This document shows, in pieces, positions 16,207-25,100 of a stretch of 64,000 bases of DNA; position 1 is the stretch's first letter, and each line of letters starts with the position of its first letter. A model generated the notes under the pieces. It was given only the letters and a program-made list of their open reading frames with translations, was not told the origin of the DNA and made no database searches. Origin of the DNA: an uncultured Clostridia bacterium (lineage in GTDB: Bacteria; Bacillota; Clostridia; Christensenellales; Borkfalkiaceae); the NCBI GenBank assembly GCA_944354125.1, contig CALVPT010000003.1, forward strand, positions 62,001-126,000, read 5' to 3'. The position numbers and the translations under genes are program-made.

Positions 16207-18288
16207 ATGAACCTTCCTCAGATGTTCGGCGAAAACGTCTTTAACGATCAGGTACAGAAGGAAACACTGCCCAGCGAAGTATATAAGCTTTTAAGGGCGA
16301 CGATAGAGTCAGGCAAGCCGCTTGACGTATCTATCGCCGGAACGGTTGCTTCGGCAATGAAGAAGTGGGCGGTATCCAAGGGCGCAACCCACTATACGCA
16401 CTGGTTCCAGCCCCTCACGGGTCTTACGGCTGAAAAGCACGACAGCTTCATCGAGCCCGAGGGCGACAAAGTAATCATGCGCCTCACCGGCAAGAGCCTC
16501 ATCGTAGGCGAGCCCGACGCCTCGTCTTTCCCCTCAGGCGGTTCGCGTGCAACCTATATGGCAAGAGGCTATACGGCATGGGACCCCACGTCGCCCGCAT
16601 TCGTAAAGGAAGGCACGCTCTACATTCCCACGATTTTCGTCTCCTACACGGGCGAAACGCTGGATAAAAAATCTCCCCTTCTCCGTTCCATGACGGCCAT
16701 CGACAAGCAGGCAAAGAGAGTGCTGGCACTCTTCGGCAAGACCTGCAAAAAGGTTTCGACTACCGTCGGACCCGAACAGGAATACTTCCTCGTAGACGAG
16801 GACGTATATGAAAAGAGGAAGGACCTCCGCCTTACCGGCAGGACGCTCTTCGGCGCACCCGCTTCCAGAGGTCAGGAACTCGAAGATCATTACTTCGGCG
16901 TGCTCAAGCCCAGAATAGTCGAATACATGCACGACCTCGACAAGGAACTCTGGAGCTACGGCATACTTTCCAAGACCAAGCACAACGAGGTTGCACCCGC
17001 CCAGCACGAGATGGCGCCCGTATTCGGCACCACCAACATAGCCGTAGACAACAACATGCTCACCATGGAGATAATGAAGAAGGTCGCTCACAAGCATCAC
17101 CTTGCATGTCTCCTTCACGAAAAGCCCTTCGAGGGAATCAACGGTTCGGGCAAGCACAACAACTGGTCGATGTCGACGGACGCAGGTTTCAACCTCCTCG
17201 ACCCCGGCGAAGAGCCCGAAAAGAACACGCTCTTCAAGCTCGTGCTCGCAGCCGTAATCAAGTCGGTTGACGACTATCAGGGCATTCTCAGGGCATCCGT
17301 AGCCTCTGCGGGCAACGACCACAGACTGGGTGCAAACGAAGCTCCTCCCGCAATCATTTCGGTATACCTCGGCGACCAGCTCGGCGCACTCGTCGACGCA
17401 ATCGTAAAGGGAGTCGACTATATTCCCGTCAAGGCAGAAAAGGGCTCGATAGGCGTACCCGAATCGCCCATCTTCCCCAAGGACGCAACCGACAGAAACA
17501 GGACGTCGCCGTTTGCATTCACGGGCAACAAATTCGAATTCCGCATGCTCGGTTCGCAGGCCAACGTTGCAGACGCCAACATTGTGCTCAACACGATAGT
17601 TGCAGACGCGTTCAGTCAGTTTGCAGACGAGCTGGATGGCAAGGAAGACCTTGAAAAGGCGGCAAACGCAATAGTTGCAAGAGAGCTCAAGGCTCACCGC
17701 CGCATAATCTTCAACGAGGACGGCTATGGCCCCGAATGGGAGCCCGAAGCCGAGAGGAGAGGTCTCCTCAACAACAAGACGACGGCAGACGCCGTTCCCG
17801 TATGCTTCGAAGAGAAGAACATAGACGTGTTCGTACGTCAGGGCGTATATACCAGGGAAGAGGCAATCGCCCGCGCCGACATTCAGCTTGAAAACTACAC
17901 CAAGACCATCAATATCGAGGCGCTCACGATGCTCGAAATGGTCAAGAGGGACATCGTTCCCAGCGTATCCGATTTCGTCGCAGAGCTCTGCTCCAACGTC
18001 GCCGCAAAGAAGGCGGTATGCGAGGAGATTCCCTGCTCGGGCGAAAAGGAAGTAATAATGCAGCTGGCAACCCTCAACGACGAAGTCGTAGCGCTTTCGA
18101 ACAAGCTCGAGGGCATACTCAAGGGCATAAAGATGGACGAAGTGCTCGAATCTTCCCAGGCTATGGCTCACAAGGTCATCCCCGTAATGGAAGAGATAAG
18201 AAAGAAGGTAGACAAGATGGAGACCATGACGTCCTCCGACTACTGGCCTTATCCCACCTATTTCGACCTCCTTTACAGCGTAAACTGA
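16207..18288 (+). CDS. glnN: Type III glutamine synthetase
   Basis: ATP-dependent synthesis of glutamine from glutamate and ammonium. The 693-residue length, far above type I (about 450), and the N-terminal MNLPQMFGENVFND region define the GSIII class, which forms dodecamers. Catalytic motifs visible are GPEQEYFLVDE, NEVAPAQHEMAPVF, KPFEGINGSGKHNNWS, and GNDHRLGANEAPPA. I start at 16207 behind AAGGAG, not at the upstream in-frame ATG. The gene is followed by the Amt-PII gene, so the pair probably responds to nitrogen status together. GSIII lacks the adenylylation control of proteobacterial type I. Confident. Confidence 0.97.
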   Translation: MNLPQMFGENVFNDQVQKETLPSEVYKLLRATIESGKPLDVSIAGTVASAMKKWAVSKGATHYTHWFQPLTGLTAEKHDSFIEPEGDKVIMRLTGKSLIVGEPDASSFPSGGSRATYMARGYTAWDPTSPAFVKEGTLYIPTIFVSYTGETLDKKSPLLRSMTAIDKQAKRVLALFGKTCKKVSTTVGPEQEYFLVDEDVYEKRKDLRLTGRTLFGAPASRGQELEDHYFGVLKPRIVEYMHDLDKELWSYGILSKTKHNEVAPAQHEMAPVFGTTNIAVDNNMLTMEIMKKVAHKHHLACLLHEKPFEGINGSGKHNNWSMSTDAGFNLLDPGEEPEKNTLFKLVLAAVIKSVDDYQGILRASVASAGNDHRLGANEAPPAIISVYLGDQLGALVDAIVKGVDYIPVKAEKGSIGVPESPIFPKDATDRNRTSPFAFTGNKFEFRMLGSQANVADANIVLNTIVADAFSQFADELDGKEDLEKAANAIVARELKAHRRIIFNEDGYGPEWEPEAERRGLLNNKTTADAVPVCFEEKNIDVFVRQGVYTREEAIARADIQLENYTKTINIEALTMLEMVKRDIVPSVSDFVAELCSNVAAKKAVCEEIPCSGEKEVIMQLATLNDEVVALSNKLEGILKGIKMDEVLESSQAMAHKVIPVMEEIRKKVDKMETMTSSDYWPYPTYFDLLYSVN

Positions 18289-18528
18289 TAACTTCTGCGC
18301 GCCGCCGAATGGCGGAAAAGCCATTCGGCGGAGGCGGCAAAGGGCAGGCAATTGCCTGATTCAAGAATAAACCATACGGCGGTGCGCGCCGTCAAAGCGC
18401 ACGGACGAACGGGGCGAAGTTCCCCGTCCGCATATCACTTCAGCAACCATAGAAGGTTAACGGGGTGTCACTCAAAAAATAGGCCGTTTTTTGATTTAAA
18501 TTTTCCAATTTAATAACGGAGGCTTATT
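18289..18528 (+). other. glnN-amt intergenic region with hairpins
   Basis: A 10-bp perfect stem GCCGAATGGC/GCCATTCGGC (18304-18329) lacks a T-run. A second stem pairs GGAC-ACGGGG with CCCCGTCC around 18400-18430, and a weak A/T stem TCAAAAAA/TTTTTTGA lies at 18473-18495. These could attenuate rather than end transcription, so glnN and amt may be partly co-transcribed. I compared the loops with the ANTAR two-hexaloop pattern and they do not fit. Confidence 0.4.
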
Positions 18529-20319
18529 ATGGGTTTTGGTATCTGGTTTCTCATAGGCGCGGCGTTTGTCTTCTTCATGCAGGCAGGCTTCGCAATGGTA
18601 GAGACGGGCTTCACAAGGGCTAAGAATGCCGGCAACATCATAATGAAGAACCTCATGGACTTCTGCATAGGCACTGTGGTGTTTATGTTCCTCGGGTTCG
18701 GACTTCTGGTGAGCGAAGAGGCCATAGGCCACTTCTGCGGACTGCCCAACCTCGGCATGTTTGCCGACTGGGACGCTTTCGTAAATAACGAAAACGGTCT
18801 TGCAAGCTCGTTCGTATTCAACCTCGTATTCTGCGCAACCGCCGCAACTATAGTTTCGGGCGCAATGGCAGAACGTACTAGATTTATCGCTTATTGCATT
18901 TACTCGGCTGTTATTTCCCTCGTCGTATATCCCATCGAGGCAGGCTGGGTATGGGGCATCAGCGACAACGCATGGCTGACGGCTAACGGTTTCATCGACT
19001 TCGCCGGCTCGGCTGCAATTCATTCGGTAGGCGGCACCGCCGCACTCATCGGCGCAATCTTCCTCGGCGCGCGCATCGGCAAGTACGAGCGCGACGAGAA
19101 GGGCAAGGTCGTAAAGGTAAACGCCATTCAGGGTCACTCCATAACCCTCGGCGCAATCGGCTGCTTCATTCTCTGGTTCGGCTGGTACGGCTTCAACGGC
19201 GCCGCTGCAAACACTATCGAATCGCTGGCTGTAATCTTCGTCAACACGACGGTCGCTCCCGCAGTCGCAACCTGCGCGGCGATGATATATACCTGGATAA
19301 AGAATAAAAAGCCCGACGTCGGCATGTGCCTCAACGCATCGCTCGCAGGCCTTGTCGGAATCACGGCAGGCTGCTACATAGTCGACGCGCTCGGCGCATT
19401 CTTCATCGGTCTCGTCTCTGGCATACTCGTAGTGGTTGCCTGCGAGGTAATCGACAAGAAGCTGCACATCGACGACCCCGTCGGCGCAATCGGCGTTCAC
19501 TTTGCAAACGGCATATGGGGCACAATCGCAGTCGGATTGTTCGCAACTGCCAACTATCAGGACGGCGCAGTCGGCAAGCTCACCAACCCCGACGAGCTCG
19601 GACTCTTCTATGGCGGCAACGGCGTGCTTCTCGGCTGGCAGGTTGCAGGCATACTGACAATCCTCGCCTGGACGGCGGCATGCATGATAGTTCTCTTCTA
19701 CTGCATCAAGTATGTGCCCGTAATGATTAAGTTCAAGTGCGGTCCCATAAAGGCAATATCCGTGGCAAGGGCAAACGGCTGGAACGGTCTCCGTTGCTCG
19801 GCAGAGGACGAAATCAACGGCCTCGACATCTCCGAACACGCGCTTCCTTCGGCATATGCAGACTTCATGCCCACCATACCTTCGTATGACGGCGAGTCTC
19901 CCGAAGTCGACGTCTCCGACGTAAAGCCCGCCGACATCGAGCTGGGCGGCAAGGTGCCTGCAGGCAGATATACCAAGGTCACCATCATTGCCAACCAGGA
20001 GAAGTTCCTCATGCTCAAGGATGCAATGGCTCAGATCGGCGTCACCGGCATGACGGTATCCAACGTAATGGGCTGCGGCGTTCAGGCAGGCAAGACCGGT
20101 CAGTACCGCGGCGTAAAGACGACTATGCACCTTCTTCCCAAGGTTCAGGTCGACATAGTAGTATCGACTGTAGATCCCAAGCTCGTCGTTGCGGTTGCCG
20201 AAAAGGTACTCAATGACGGCAAGGTAGGCGCAGGCAAGATATTCGTCACCGACGTCGAGAACGTCATGAGGATAAGGACGGGCGAAACGGGCGTAGCTGC
20301 GCTCGACAACGCCAAATAA
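18529..20319 (+). CDS. amt: Ammonium transporter fused to a PII signalling domain
   Basis: Residues about 1-410 form the eleven-helix Amt/MEP/Rh channel for ammonium uptake, with the pore histidines in AAIHSVGGTAA and GVHFANGIWG. After a roughly 70-residue linker rich in Pro and Asp, residues about 478-596 form a complete PII (GlnB/GlnK) domain: YTKVTIIANQEKF, the T-loop tip QYRGVK with the conserved tyrosine, LPKVQVDIVV, and the C-terminal signature GKIFVTDVENVMRIRTGE. GlnK normally is a separate protein that docks on Amt to block it; here the regulator is covalently attached. The ATG follows ACGGAGG. Whether a free PII protein also exists elsewhere cannot be seen. Confidence 0.95.
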   Translation: MGFGIWFLIGAAFVFFMQAGFAMVETGFTRAKNAGNIIMKNLMDFCIGTVVFMFLGFGLLVSEEAIGHFCGLPNLGMFADWDAFVNNENGLASSFVFNLVFCATAATIVSGAMAERTRFIAYCIYSAVISLVVYPIEAGWVWGISDNAWLTANGFIDFAGSAAIHSVGGTAALIGAIFLGARIGKYERDEKGKVVKVNAIQGHSITLGAIGCFILWFGWYGFNGAAANTIESLAVIFVNTTVAPAVATCAAMIYTWIKNKKPDVGMCLNASLAGLVGITAGCYIVDALGAFFIGLVSGILVVVACEVIDKKLHIDDPVGAIGVHFANGIWGTIAVGLFATANYQDGAVGKLTNPDELGLFYGGNGVLLGWQVAGILTILAWTAACMIVLFYCIKYVPVMIKFKCGPIKAISVARANGWNGLRCSAEDEINGLDISEHALPSAYADFMPTIPSYDGESPEVDVSDVKPADIELGGKVPAGRYTKVTIIANQEKFLMLKDAMAQIGVTGMTVSNVMGCGVQAGKTGQYRGVKTTMHLLPKVQVDIVVSTVDPKLVVAVAEKVLNDGKVGAGKIFVTDVENVMRIRTGETGVAALDNAK

Positions 20320-20440
20320 TTGATTTGCATACACTGCTCTCTCATAGATACTTCGGAAGGGCGTCCGCTGCAAGGCGGACGTTCTTTCCGTCTTTATAAA
20401 AATAAATTGTCTTTACGCGCAGTTTGTCCGCCGTTTTGGT

Positions 20441-20470
20441 TTGACGGCGCACGCCGAATGGGACTATAAT
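20441..20470 (+). promoter_or_regulatory. Promoter of the ClC gene, apparently leaderless
   Basis: TTGACG (20441-20446), an 18-base gap and TATAAT (20465-20470). The ATG starts 9 bases after the -10 box, leaving a leader of zero to three bases, and no ribosome site is present. Confidence 0.65.
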
Positions 20471-20479
20471 GTATAAGTT

Positions 20480-22093
20480 ATGAAAACCACTACTTTTTTT
20501 ACGCGCACGGCAAGGCGGTTGCGCTCTTACGGACTTAATTTAATATTTTTAAGCGTGCTCACGGGTCTGTTTGCAGGCGTCGTGGTCACATTCTACAACA
20601 TCTGCACGTCCTACGGCGAAGGGGTGGCGGAGGAGGCATATGCCCTTCTGCTTGAAAATCCCGCGTTCATTCCCCTGTTGTTCGTAGTGCTGGCAATCGG
20701 CGCGATACTCATAGGCACGCTCACCAAATTTGTGCCCATGGTCAAGGGCAGCGGCATTCCCCAGACAGAGGGTGCGGCAAGGGGACTTTTCCGCATCAGG
20801 TGGTATGCGGTCATGTGCTCGATGTTCGCAGGCTCTCTCGCGTGCGTATTCCTCGGGCTTTCGGCAGGCTCCGAGGGTCCGTCCGTCCAGCTCGGCGGCT
20901 GTGCCGGCGACGCGGTTGCCGTCTCGCTCAAGCGTTCGTATATGATACGCCGCCTCCAGATTTCTGCAGGCGCAAGCGCAGGCTTCGCCGTGGCGTTCAA
21001 CGCGCCCATTACGGGCATGATATTCTCGGTGGAGGAGGCGTTCAAGTCGCTCTCGCCGGCGGCGTTCATCTGCTCGGCAATCTCGGTAATTACGGCGCTG
21101 TTCGTGCGCAATTCGGTGCGCGGCGCGCTCGGCTTTTCAGTAGGCTTCTCCTTCGATAACTTTGTGTTTGCCGAGGCGAGCTATACCGACATCGCCTTCG
21201 TCGCGCTCGGCGCGGTCATAGTCGCGCTCGTCGCCGTCGCTTTCTACTACGCAATGTTCGCCACAAAGAAGGCTTTCACCAAGGTCAGGTTCTGGGGCGG
21301 CAGGGGCAAATATCTCTTTCCCTTTCTCATTGCCGGCGTCTTCGGACTCATAACATCCTACTGCATAGGCGGCGGCCACGGTTTCATAGACGCGCTGTCA
21401 ACGGGCGGCACGGGCGACATCTCGGGCATAAGCGTAATGGGACTTTCCGTCGGCATAAGCATTGCCATCATAGTCATATTCCGCTTTATCTCCATGATTT
21501 CGGTAATGTCCGTCGGCGTTCCCTGCGGCGTGTTCGTTCCCATGCTGGCGGTGGGCGCAGGCGCAGGCGCGCTGCTCTCCGTCGGCTTTCAGAATATCGG
21601 CATGGCGCCCGAATTTTCGGACTACTTCGTCATAATCTGCATGGCGGTGTTCTTCACCACGTTCGTCCGCGCGCCCATCACGGGCATATGCATGGTGTTC
21701 GAGCTTACGGGTCAGTTTAAGAACTTCCTGCCCGCGCTCCTCGGCATAACCATAGCATACATAGTCAGCGAGGTATGCCACCTTCATCCCGGCTATGAAA
21801 AGATGCTCGCCCAGTTCATAAAGAGCGAGGGGCTGGACAAGAACGTACGCAAGGTTTCGCTCACCCTGAAGATAGCCGAGGGTTCGCAGGCGGACGGCAA
21901 CAGGCTGAGAAAGATAATCTGGCCGGCAAACGGACTGGTAACCGAGGTAATCCGCGCGGACGGCAGCACCGAGGTTCCCGACGGTGCAACCACCCTCTCG
22001 GCAGGCGACAGCATAGTATTCGAATGCGAGACCGACAACGAAAAGTCGCTCAAAGAATATCTCGCCGACATCGTCGAAAGACACGACATATAA
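20480..22093 (+). CDS. ClC-family chloride channel or H+/Cl- antiporter with TrkA-C domain
   Basis: The 537 residues contain the ClC membrane domain (about 1-430) with its three selectivity loops: KGSGIPQ, AGSEGPSVQLGG (the glutamate corresponds to the gating Glu of exchangers), and GVPCGVFVPML. The final 75 residues (KIAEGSQADGNRLRKI onward) form a TrkA-C/RCK_C ligand-binding domain, a regulatory tail common on bacterial ClCs. Whether it is a channel or an antiporter cannot be decided here. The gene lies between the amt and glutamate synthase genes but has its own promoter and terminator, so a nitrogen role is not implied. Confidence 0.92.
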   Translation: MKTTTFFTRTARRLRSYGLNLIFLSVLTGLFAGVVVTFYNICTSYGEGVAEEAYALLLENPAFIPLLFVVLAIGAILIGTLTKFVPMVKGSGIPQTEGAARGLFRIRWYAVMCSMFAGSLACVFLGLSAGSEGPSVQLGGCAGDAVAVSLKRSYMIRRLQISAGASAGFAVAFNAPITGMIFSVEEAFKSLSPAAFICSAISVITALFVRNSVRGALGFSVGFSFDNFVFAEASYTDIAFVALGAVIVALVAVAFYYAMFATKKAFTKVRFWGGRGKYLFPFLIAGVFGLITSYCIGGGHGFIDALSTGGTGDISGISVMGLSVGISIAIIVIFRFISMISVMSVGVPCGVFVPMLAVGAGAGALLSVGFQNIGMAPEFSDYFVIICMAVFFTTFVRAPITGICMVFELTGQFKNFLPALLGITIAYIVSEVCHLHPGYEKMLAQFIKSEGLDKNVRKVSLTLKIAEGSQADGNRLRKIIWPANGLVTEVIRADGSTEVPDGATTLSAGDSIVFECETDNEKSLKEYLADIVERHDI

Positions 22094-22108
22094 AAGGTAA
22101 AAACTGAC

Positions 22109-22133
22109 GCGGCAGGGCATTTTGTCCTGCCGT
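22109..22133 (+). terminator. Terminator after the ClC gene
   Basis: The stem CGGCAGG/CCTGCCG with a 9-base loop is followed by TTGCATTTTTG. Confidence 0.7.
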
Positions 22134-22249
22134 CTTGCATTTTTGTATAATTATAAATAATATCGCTGCGATAAGTTATAATTATACATACTATCACAAT
22201 TAACTATCGCAAATTTGCAATATGTTGTAGCGACGGCAAATATTTACGC

Positions 22250-22278
22250 TTGACTAAGTTTGTCTGTTACACTATAAT
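22250..22278 (+). promoter_or_regulatory. SigA-type promoter of the glutamate synthase operon
   Basis: TTGACT (22250-22255), a 17-base gap and a perfect TATAAT (22273-22278). Upstream are two palindromes, TATCGC-T-GCGATA (22164-22176) and GCAAATTTGC (22209-22218), possible operators. The leader contains CGTATTGCGGA twice (22284-22294 and 22304-22314), the second copy including the ribosome site. Confidence 0.8.
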
Positions 22279-22321
22279 ATAAACGTATTGCGGAAATACA
22301 GAGCGTATTGCGGAGGAATAT

Positions 22322-23449
22322 ATGTACTCTAACGAATTGAAACTTAAAAACGCCCCTTTGGAGGGAGAAGTAAGAATACCCTCGGGCTGCGCGGTCAGCG
22401 CCATAATCGACCGCAGCGGCAAGCGCATGACGGGAGCGGACATAATAGATTCGATAGCCACCATGCACGACCGTTCCAACGGATTGGGCGGCGGCTTTGC
22501 GGGCTATGGCATATATCCCGACTACAAGGAATACTATGCCTTCCATATGTTCTACAACGACTTTCAGAGCAAGAAGGCGACGGAAGATTTTTTAATCACG
22601 CACTTTGAAATCGTCTACTCTTCGGAGATGAAGACGAGGAAGATAAAGAAGGTCGTAAACGAACCCATAATCTATCGCTATTTCCTGTCGCCCCTTTCCA
22701 AGAGGCTGGCAAATTCGCTGCTCGACGAGGAGCAGTACGTCGTGCACTGCGTCAACAAGATTAACGCGGAGATAGACGGCGCGTTCGTCTTCTCGAGCGG
22801 CAAGAACATGGGCATATTCAAGGGCGTCGGCTTCCCCGAGGACATAGGCAGGTTCTATCTTCTCGACGAGGAATACGCCGGATATTCGTGGACCAGCCAC
22901 GGCAGATATCCGACAAATACCCCCGGCTGGTGGGGCGGCGCGCATCCTTTCGGACTTTTGGACTATTCGATAGTGCACAACGGCGAAATATCCTCATACG
23001 ACGCCAACAGAAGATATATCGAGATGTTCGGCTACAAGTGTACGCTTCAGACGGATACCGAGGTCATAACCTACGTCATAGACTACCTCATAAGGGTCAA
23101 AAAGCTGACCCTGCGCGAGGTCGCAAAGGTAATTTCGGCGTCGTTCTGGTCGACGATAAAGGAAAAGAGCGACGAAGAGAGGGCGCAGGAGGAGTTCCTG
23201 AGAAAGGCATTCCCGTCCCTTCTCATAAACGGACCTTTCTCGATAATATTCGGTTTCACGGGCGGCCTTATGGCGCTCAACGACAGACTCAAGCTGCGCT
23301 CGATGGTGTGCGCGGAAAAGGGCGACAAGGCCTACATCTCCAGCGAGGAGTGCGGCATAAGGGCGGTTGCACCCGAACTCGACAGAATCTACTCGCCCGC
23401 AGGCGGACAGCCCGTAATCTATACCCTTAAAGAAGGAGCGGAAATTTAA
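22322..23449 (+). CDS. Glutamate synthase, glutamine amidotransferase subunit (class II)
   Basis: A stand-alone Ntn-hydrolase domain that releases ammonia from glutamine. The catalytic cysteine is Cys23 in SGCAVSAIIDR, so a 22-residue propeptide would have to be removed to expose it, as known for other class II amidotransferases. Downstream motifs include SWTSHGRYPTNTPGWWGGAHPF and the glutamine-binding HNGEISSY. The 375 residues correspond to the N-terminal domain of the large GltA/GltB polypeptide of other bacteria; this separate-gene form is the archaeal-type arrangement. It starts behind GCGGAGG and ends 3 bases before the FMN subunit. Confident in family; assignment to GOGAT is from context. 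Confidence 0.92.
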   Translation: MYSNELKLKNAPLEGEVRIPSGCAVSAIIDRSGKRMTGADIIDSIATMHDRSNGLGGGFAGYGIYPDYKEYYAFHMFYNDFQSKKATEDFLITHFEIVYSSEMKTRKIKKVVNEPIIYRYFLSPLSKRLANSLLDEEQYVVHCVNKINAEIDGAFVFSSGKNMGIFKGVGFPEDIGRFYLLDEEYAGYSWTSHGRYPTNTPGWWGGAHPFGLLDYSIVHNGEISSYDANRRYIEMFGYKCTLQTDTEVITYVIDYLIRVKKLTLREVAKVISASFWSTIKEKSDEERAQEEFLRKAFPSLLINGPFSIIFGFTGGLMALNDRLKLRSMVCAEKGDKAYISSEECGIRAVAPELDRIYSPAGGQPVIYTLKEGAEI

Positions 23450-23452
23450 AAT

Positions 23453-24961
23453 ATGGATACATTTATACCCGCAGAATACGAGGTTGTGAGAAACAGCGAA
23501 CTGTGCATAGCCTGCAGGGTATGCGAAAGACAGTGCTCCAACGGCGTACACGCATACGACAAGGATCTCGGCAAGATGACCGCCGACAGCACCAAGTGCG
23601 TCAACTGTCACCGCTGCGTATGCCTTTGCCCGACTCACGCCCTCAAGATAGTAAAGAGCGACGATACCTACAAGCTCAACGCAAACTGGTCCAACCAGAC
23701 GATGAACGAAATCTACCGTCAGGCAAATTCGGGCGGCGTGTTGCTCTCCTCGATGGGCAACCCCAACGACTACCCGATATACTTCAATAACATTCTCGTC
23801 AACGCCTCGCAGGTTACCAACCCTCCCATAGACCCCTTGAGAGAGCCCATGGAGACGACGGTATACCTCGGCAAGAAGGACGTGGAGATAAAGAGGGACA
23901 TCCAGGGCAGGCTCATAGACAATCTGCCCCCTCAGTTAAAGCTGACTACGCCCATAATGTTCTCGGCGATGAGCTACGGCTCGATTTCCTACAACGCGCA
24001 CGAATCGCTTGCAAGGGCGGCGGAAGAGCTGGGAATTTTCTACAACACGGGCGAGGGCGGACTGCATAAGGACTTCTACAAGTACGGCAAGAATACGATA
24101 GTGCAGGTGGCTTCGGGCCGTTTCGGCGTGCACGAGGAATACCTCCAGGCGGCAGCCGCTATAGAAATCAAGATGGGTCAGGGCGCAAAGCCCGGCATAG
24201 GCGGACATCTCCCCGGCTCCAAGATTTCGGAGGACGTGTCCAGAACGCGCATGATACCCCAGGGCGTCGACGCAATCTCACCCGCGCCCCATCACGACAT
24301 CTATTCGATAGAGGACTTAAGACAGCTCATATACTCCATAAAGGAGGCTACGGCATACAAAAAGCCCGTAATTGTCAAGGTCGCCGCCGTGCATAACGTC
24401 GCGGCAATCGCCTCGGGCATAGCGCGTTCGGGTGCGGACATAATCGCAATCGACGGCTTCAGGGGCGGCACGGGCGCCGCACCCACCAGGATAAGGGACA
24501 ACGTCGGCATTCCCATCGAGCTGGCGCTCGCCCAGGTCGACGAGCGTCTCCGTCAGGAGGGCATAAGGGACAGCGTTTCGGTGGTCGTCGCAGGCTCCAT
24601 TCACTCGTCCGCGGACGTCGTCAAGGCAATAGCGCTCGGCGCGGACGCCTGCTACATCGGCACGGCTGCGCTGCTCGCGCTCGGCTGTCACCTGTGCAGA
24701 AGCTGCCATACGGGCAAGTGCAACTGGGGCATAGCTACCCAGCGCCCCGACCTCGTCAAGAGACTCAATCCCGACATCGGCTACAAGCGTCTCGTCAATC
24801 TCGTCACGGCGTGGAGCCACGAGATTCAGGAGATGATGGGCGGAATGGGCATCAACTCGATAGAGGCGCTCAAGGGCAACAGGCTCATGCTCAGGGGCGT
24901 AGGACTCAACGAGACCGAGCTTAAGATTCTCGGCATACACCACGCCGGCGAGAGCATGTAA
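23453..24961 (+). CDS. Glutamate synthase, FMN/Fe-S catalytic subunit
   Basis: The 502-residue core enzyme couples ammonia and 2-oxoglutarate to glutamate. Residues about 15-65 are a ferredoxin domain with two cysteine sets, CIACRVCERQC and CVNCHRCVCLCP, for two [4Fe-4S] clusters. The rest is the FMN-binding TIM barrel of GltB: FSAMSYGSISYNAHESLARAAEELG, NTGEGGLHKDF, QGAKPGIGGHLPG, ISPAPHHDIYSIEDL and IDGFRGGTGAAPTR, then the cluster-ligating HLCRSCHTGKCNWGIATQ. This is the archaeal-type form, where electrons enter through the ferredoxin domain. It is co-transcribed with the amidotransferase gene. Confidence 0.95.
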   Translation: MDTFIPAEYEVVRNSELCIACRVCERQCSNGVHAYDKDLGKMTADSTKCVNCHRCVCLCPTHALKIVKSDDTYKLNANWSNQTMNEIYRQANSGGVLLSSMGNPNDYPIYFNNILVNASQVTNPPIDPLREPMETTVYLGKKDVEIKRDIQGRLIDNLPPQLKLTTPIMFSAMSYGSISYNAHESLARAAEELGIFYNTGEGGLHKDFYKYGKNTIVQVASGRFGVHEEYLQAAAAIEIKMGQGAKPGIGGHLPGSKISEDVSRTRMIPQGVDAISPAPHHDIYSIEDLRQLIYSIKEATAYKKPVIVKVAAVHNVAAIASGIARSGADIIAIDGFRGGTGAAPTRIRDNVGIPIELALAQVDERLRQEGIRDSVSVVVAGSIHSSADVVKAIALGADACYIGTAALLALGCHLCRSCHTGKCNWGIATQRPDLVKRLNPDIGYKRLVNLVTAWSHEIQEMMGGMGINSIEALKGNRLMLRGVGLNETELKILGIHHAGESM

Positions 24962-25100
24962 CTTTATCGCTGCAACTTAAGGGGGAAGGACGCTTTCCCC
25001 GTAAAATCTGCGGCAGGGGACGCCCTGACCGCGCAATGAGTTAATAATCGCACTTGGAGAGCGGTGCGCTGATTAAAATAACCTTATAAGGAAAAAAATT

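Noticed and set aside
16534..18351. 605-codon open frame antisense to glnN (and similar long frames antisense to amt, pyrG and spoIVA)
   Set aside because: These arise from strong third-position bias of the real genes. They lack ribosome sites and homology and include the complement of conserved motifs.
18304..18430. ANTAR-type two-hairpin attenuator before amt
   Set aside because: Two hairpins exist but the loops (GGAAAA and CGAAGTT) do not carry the A1/G4 hexaloop pattern.
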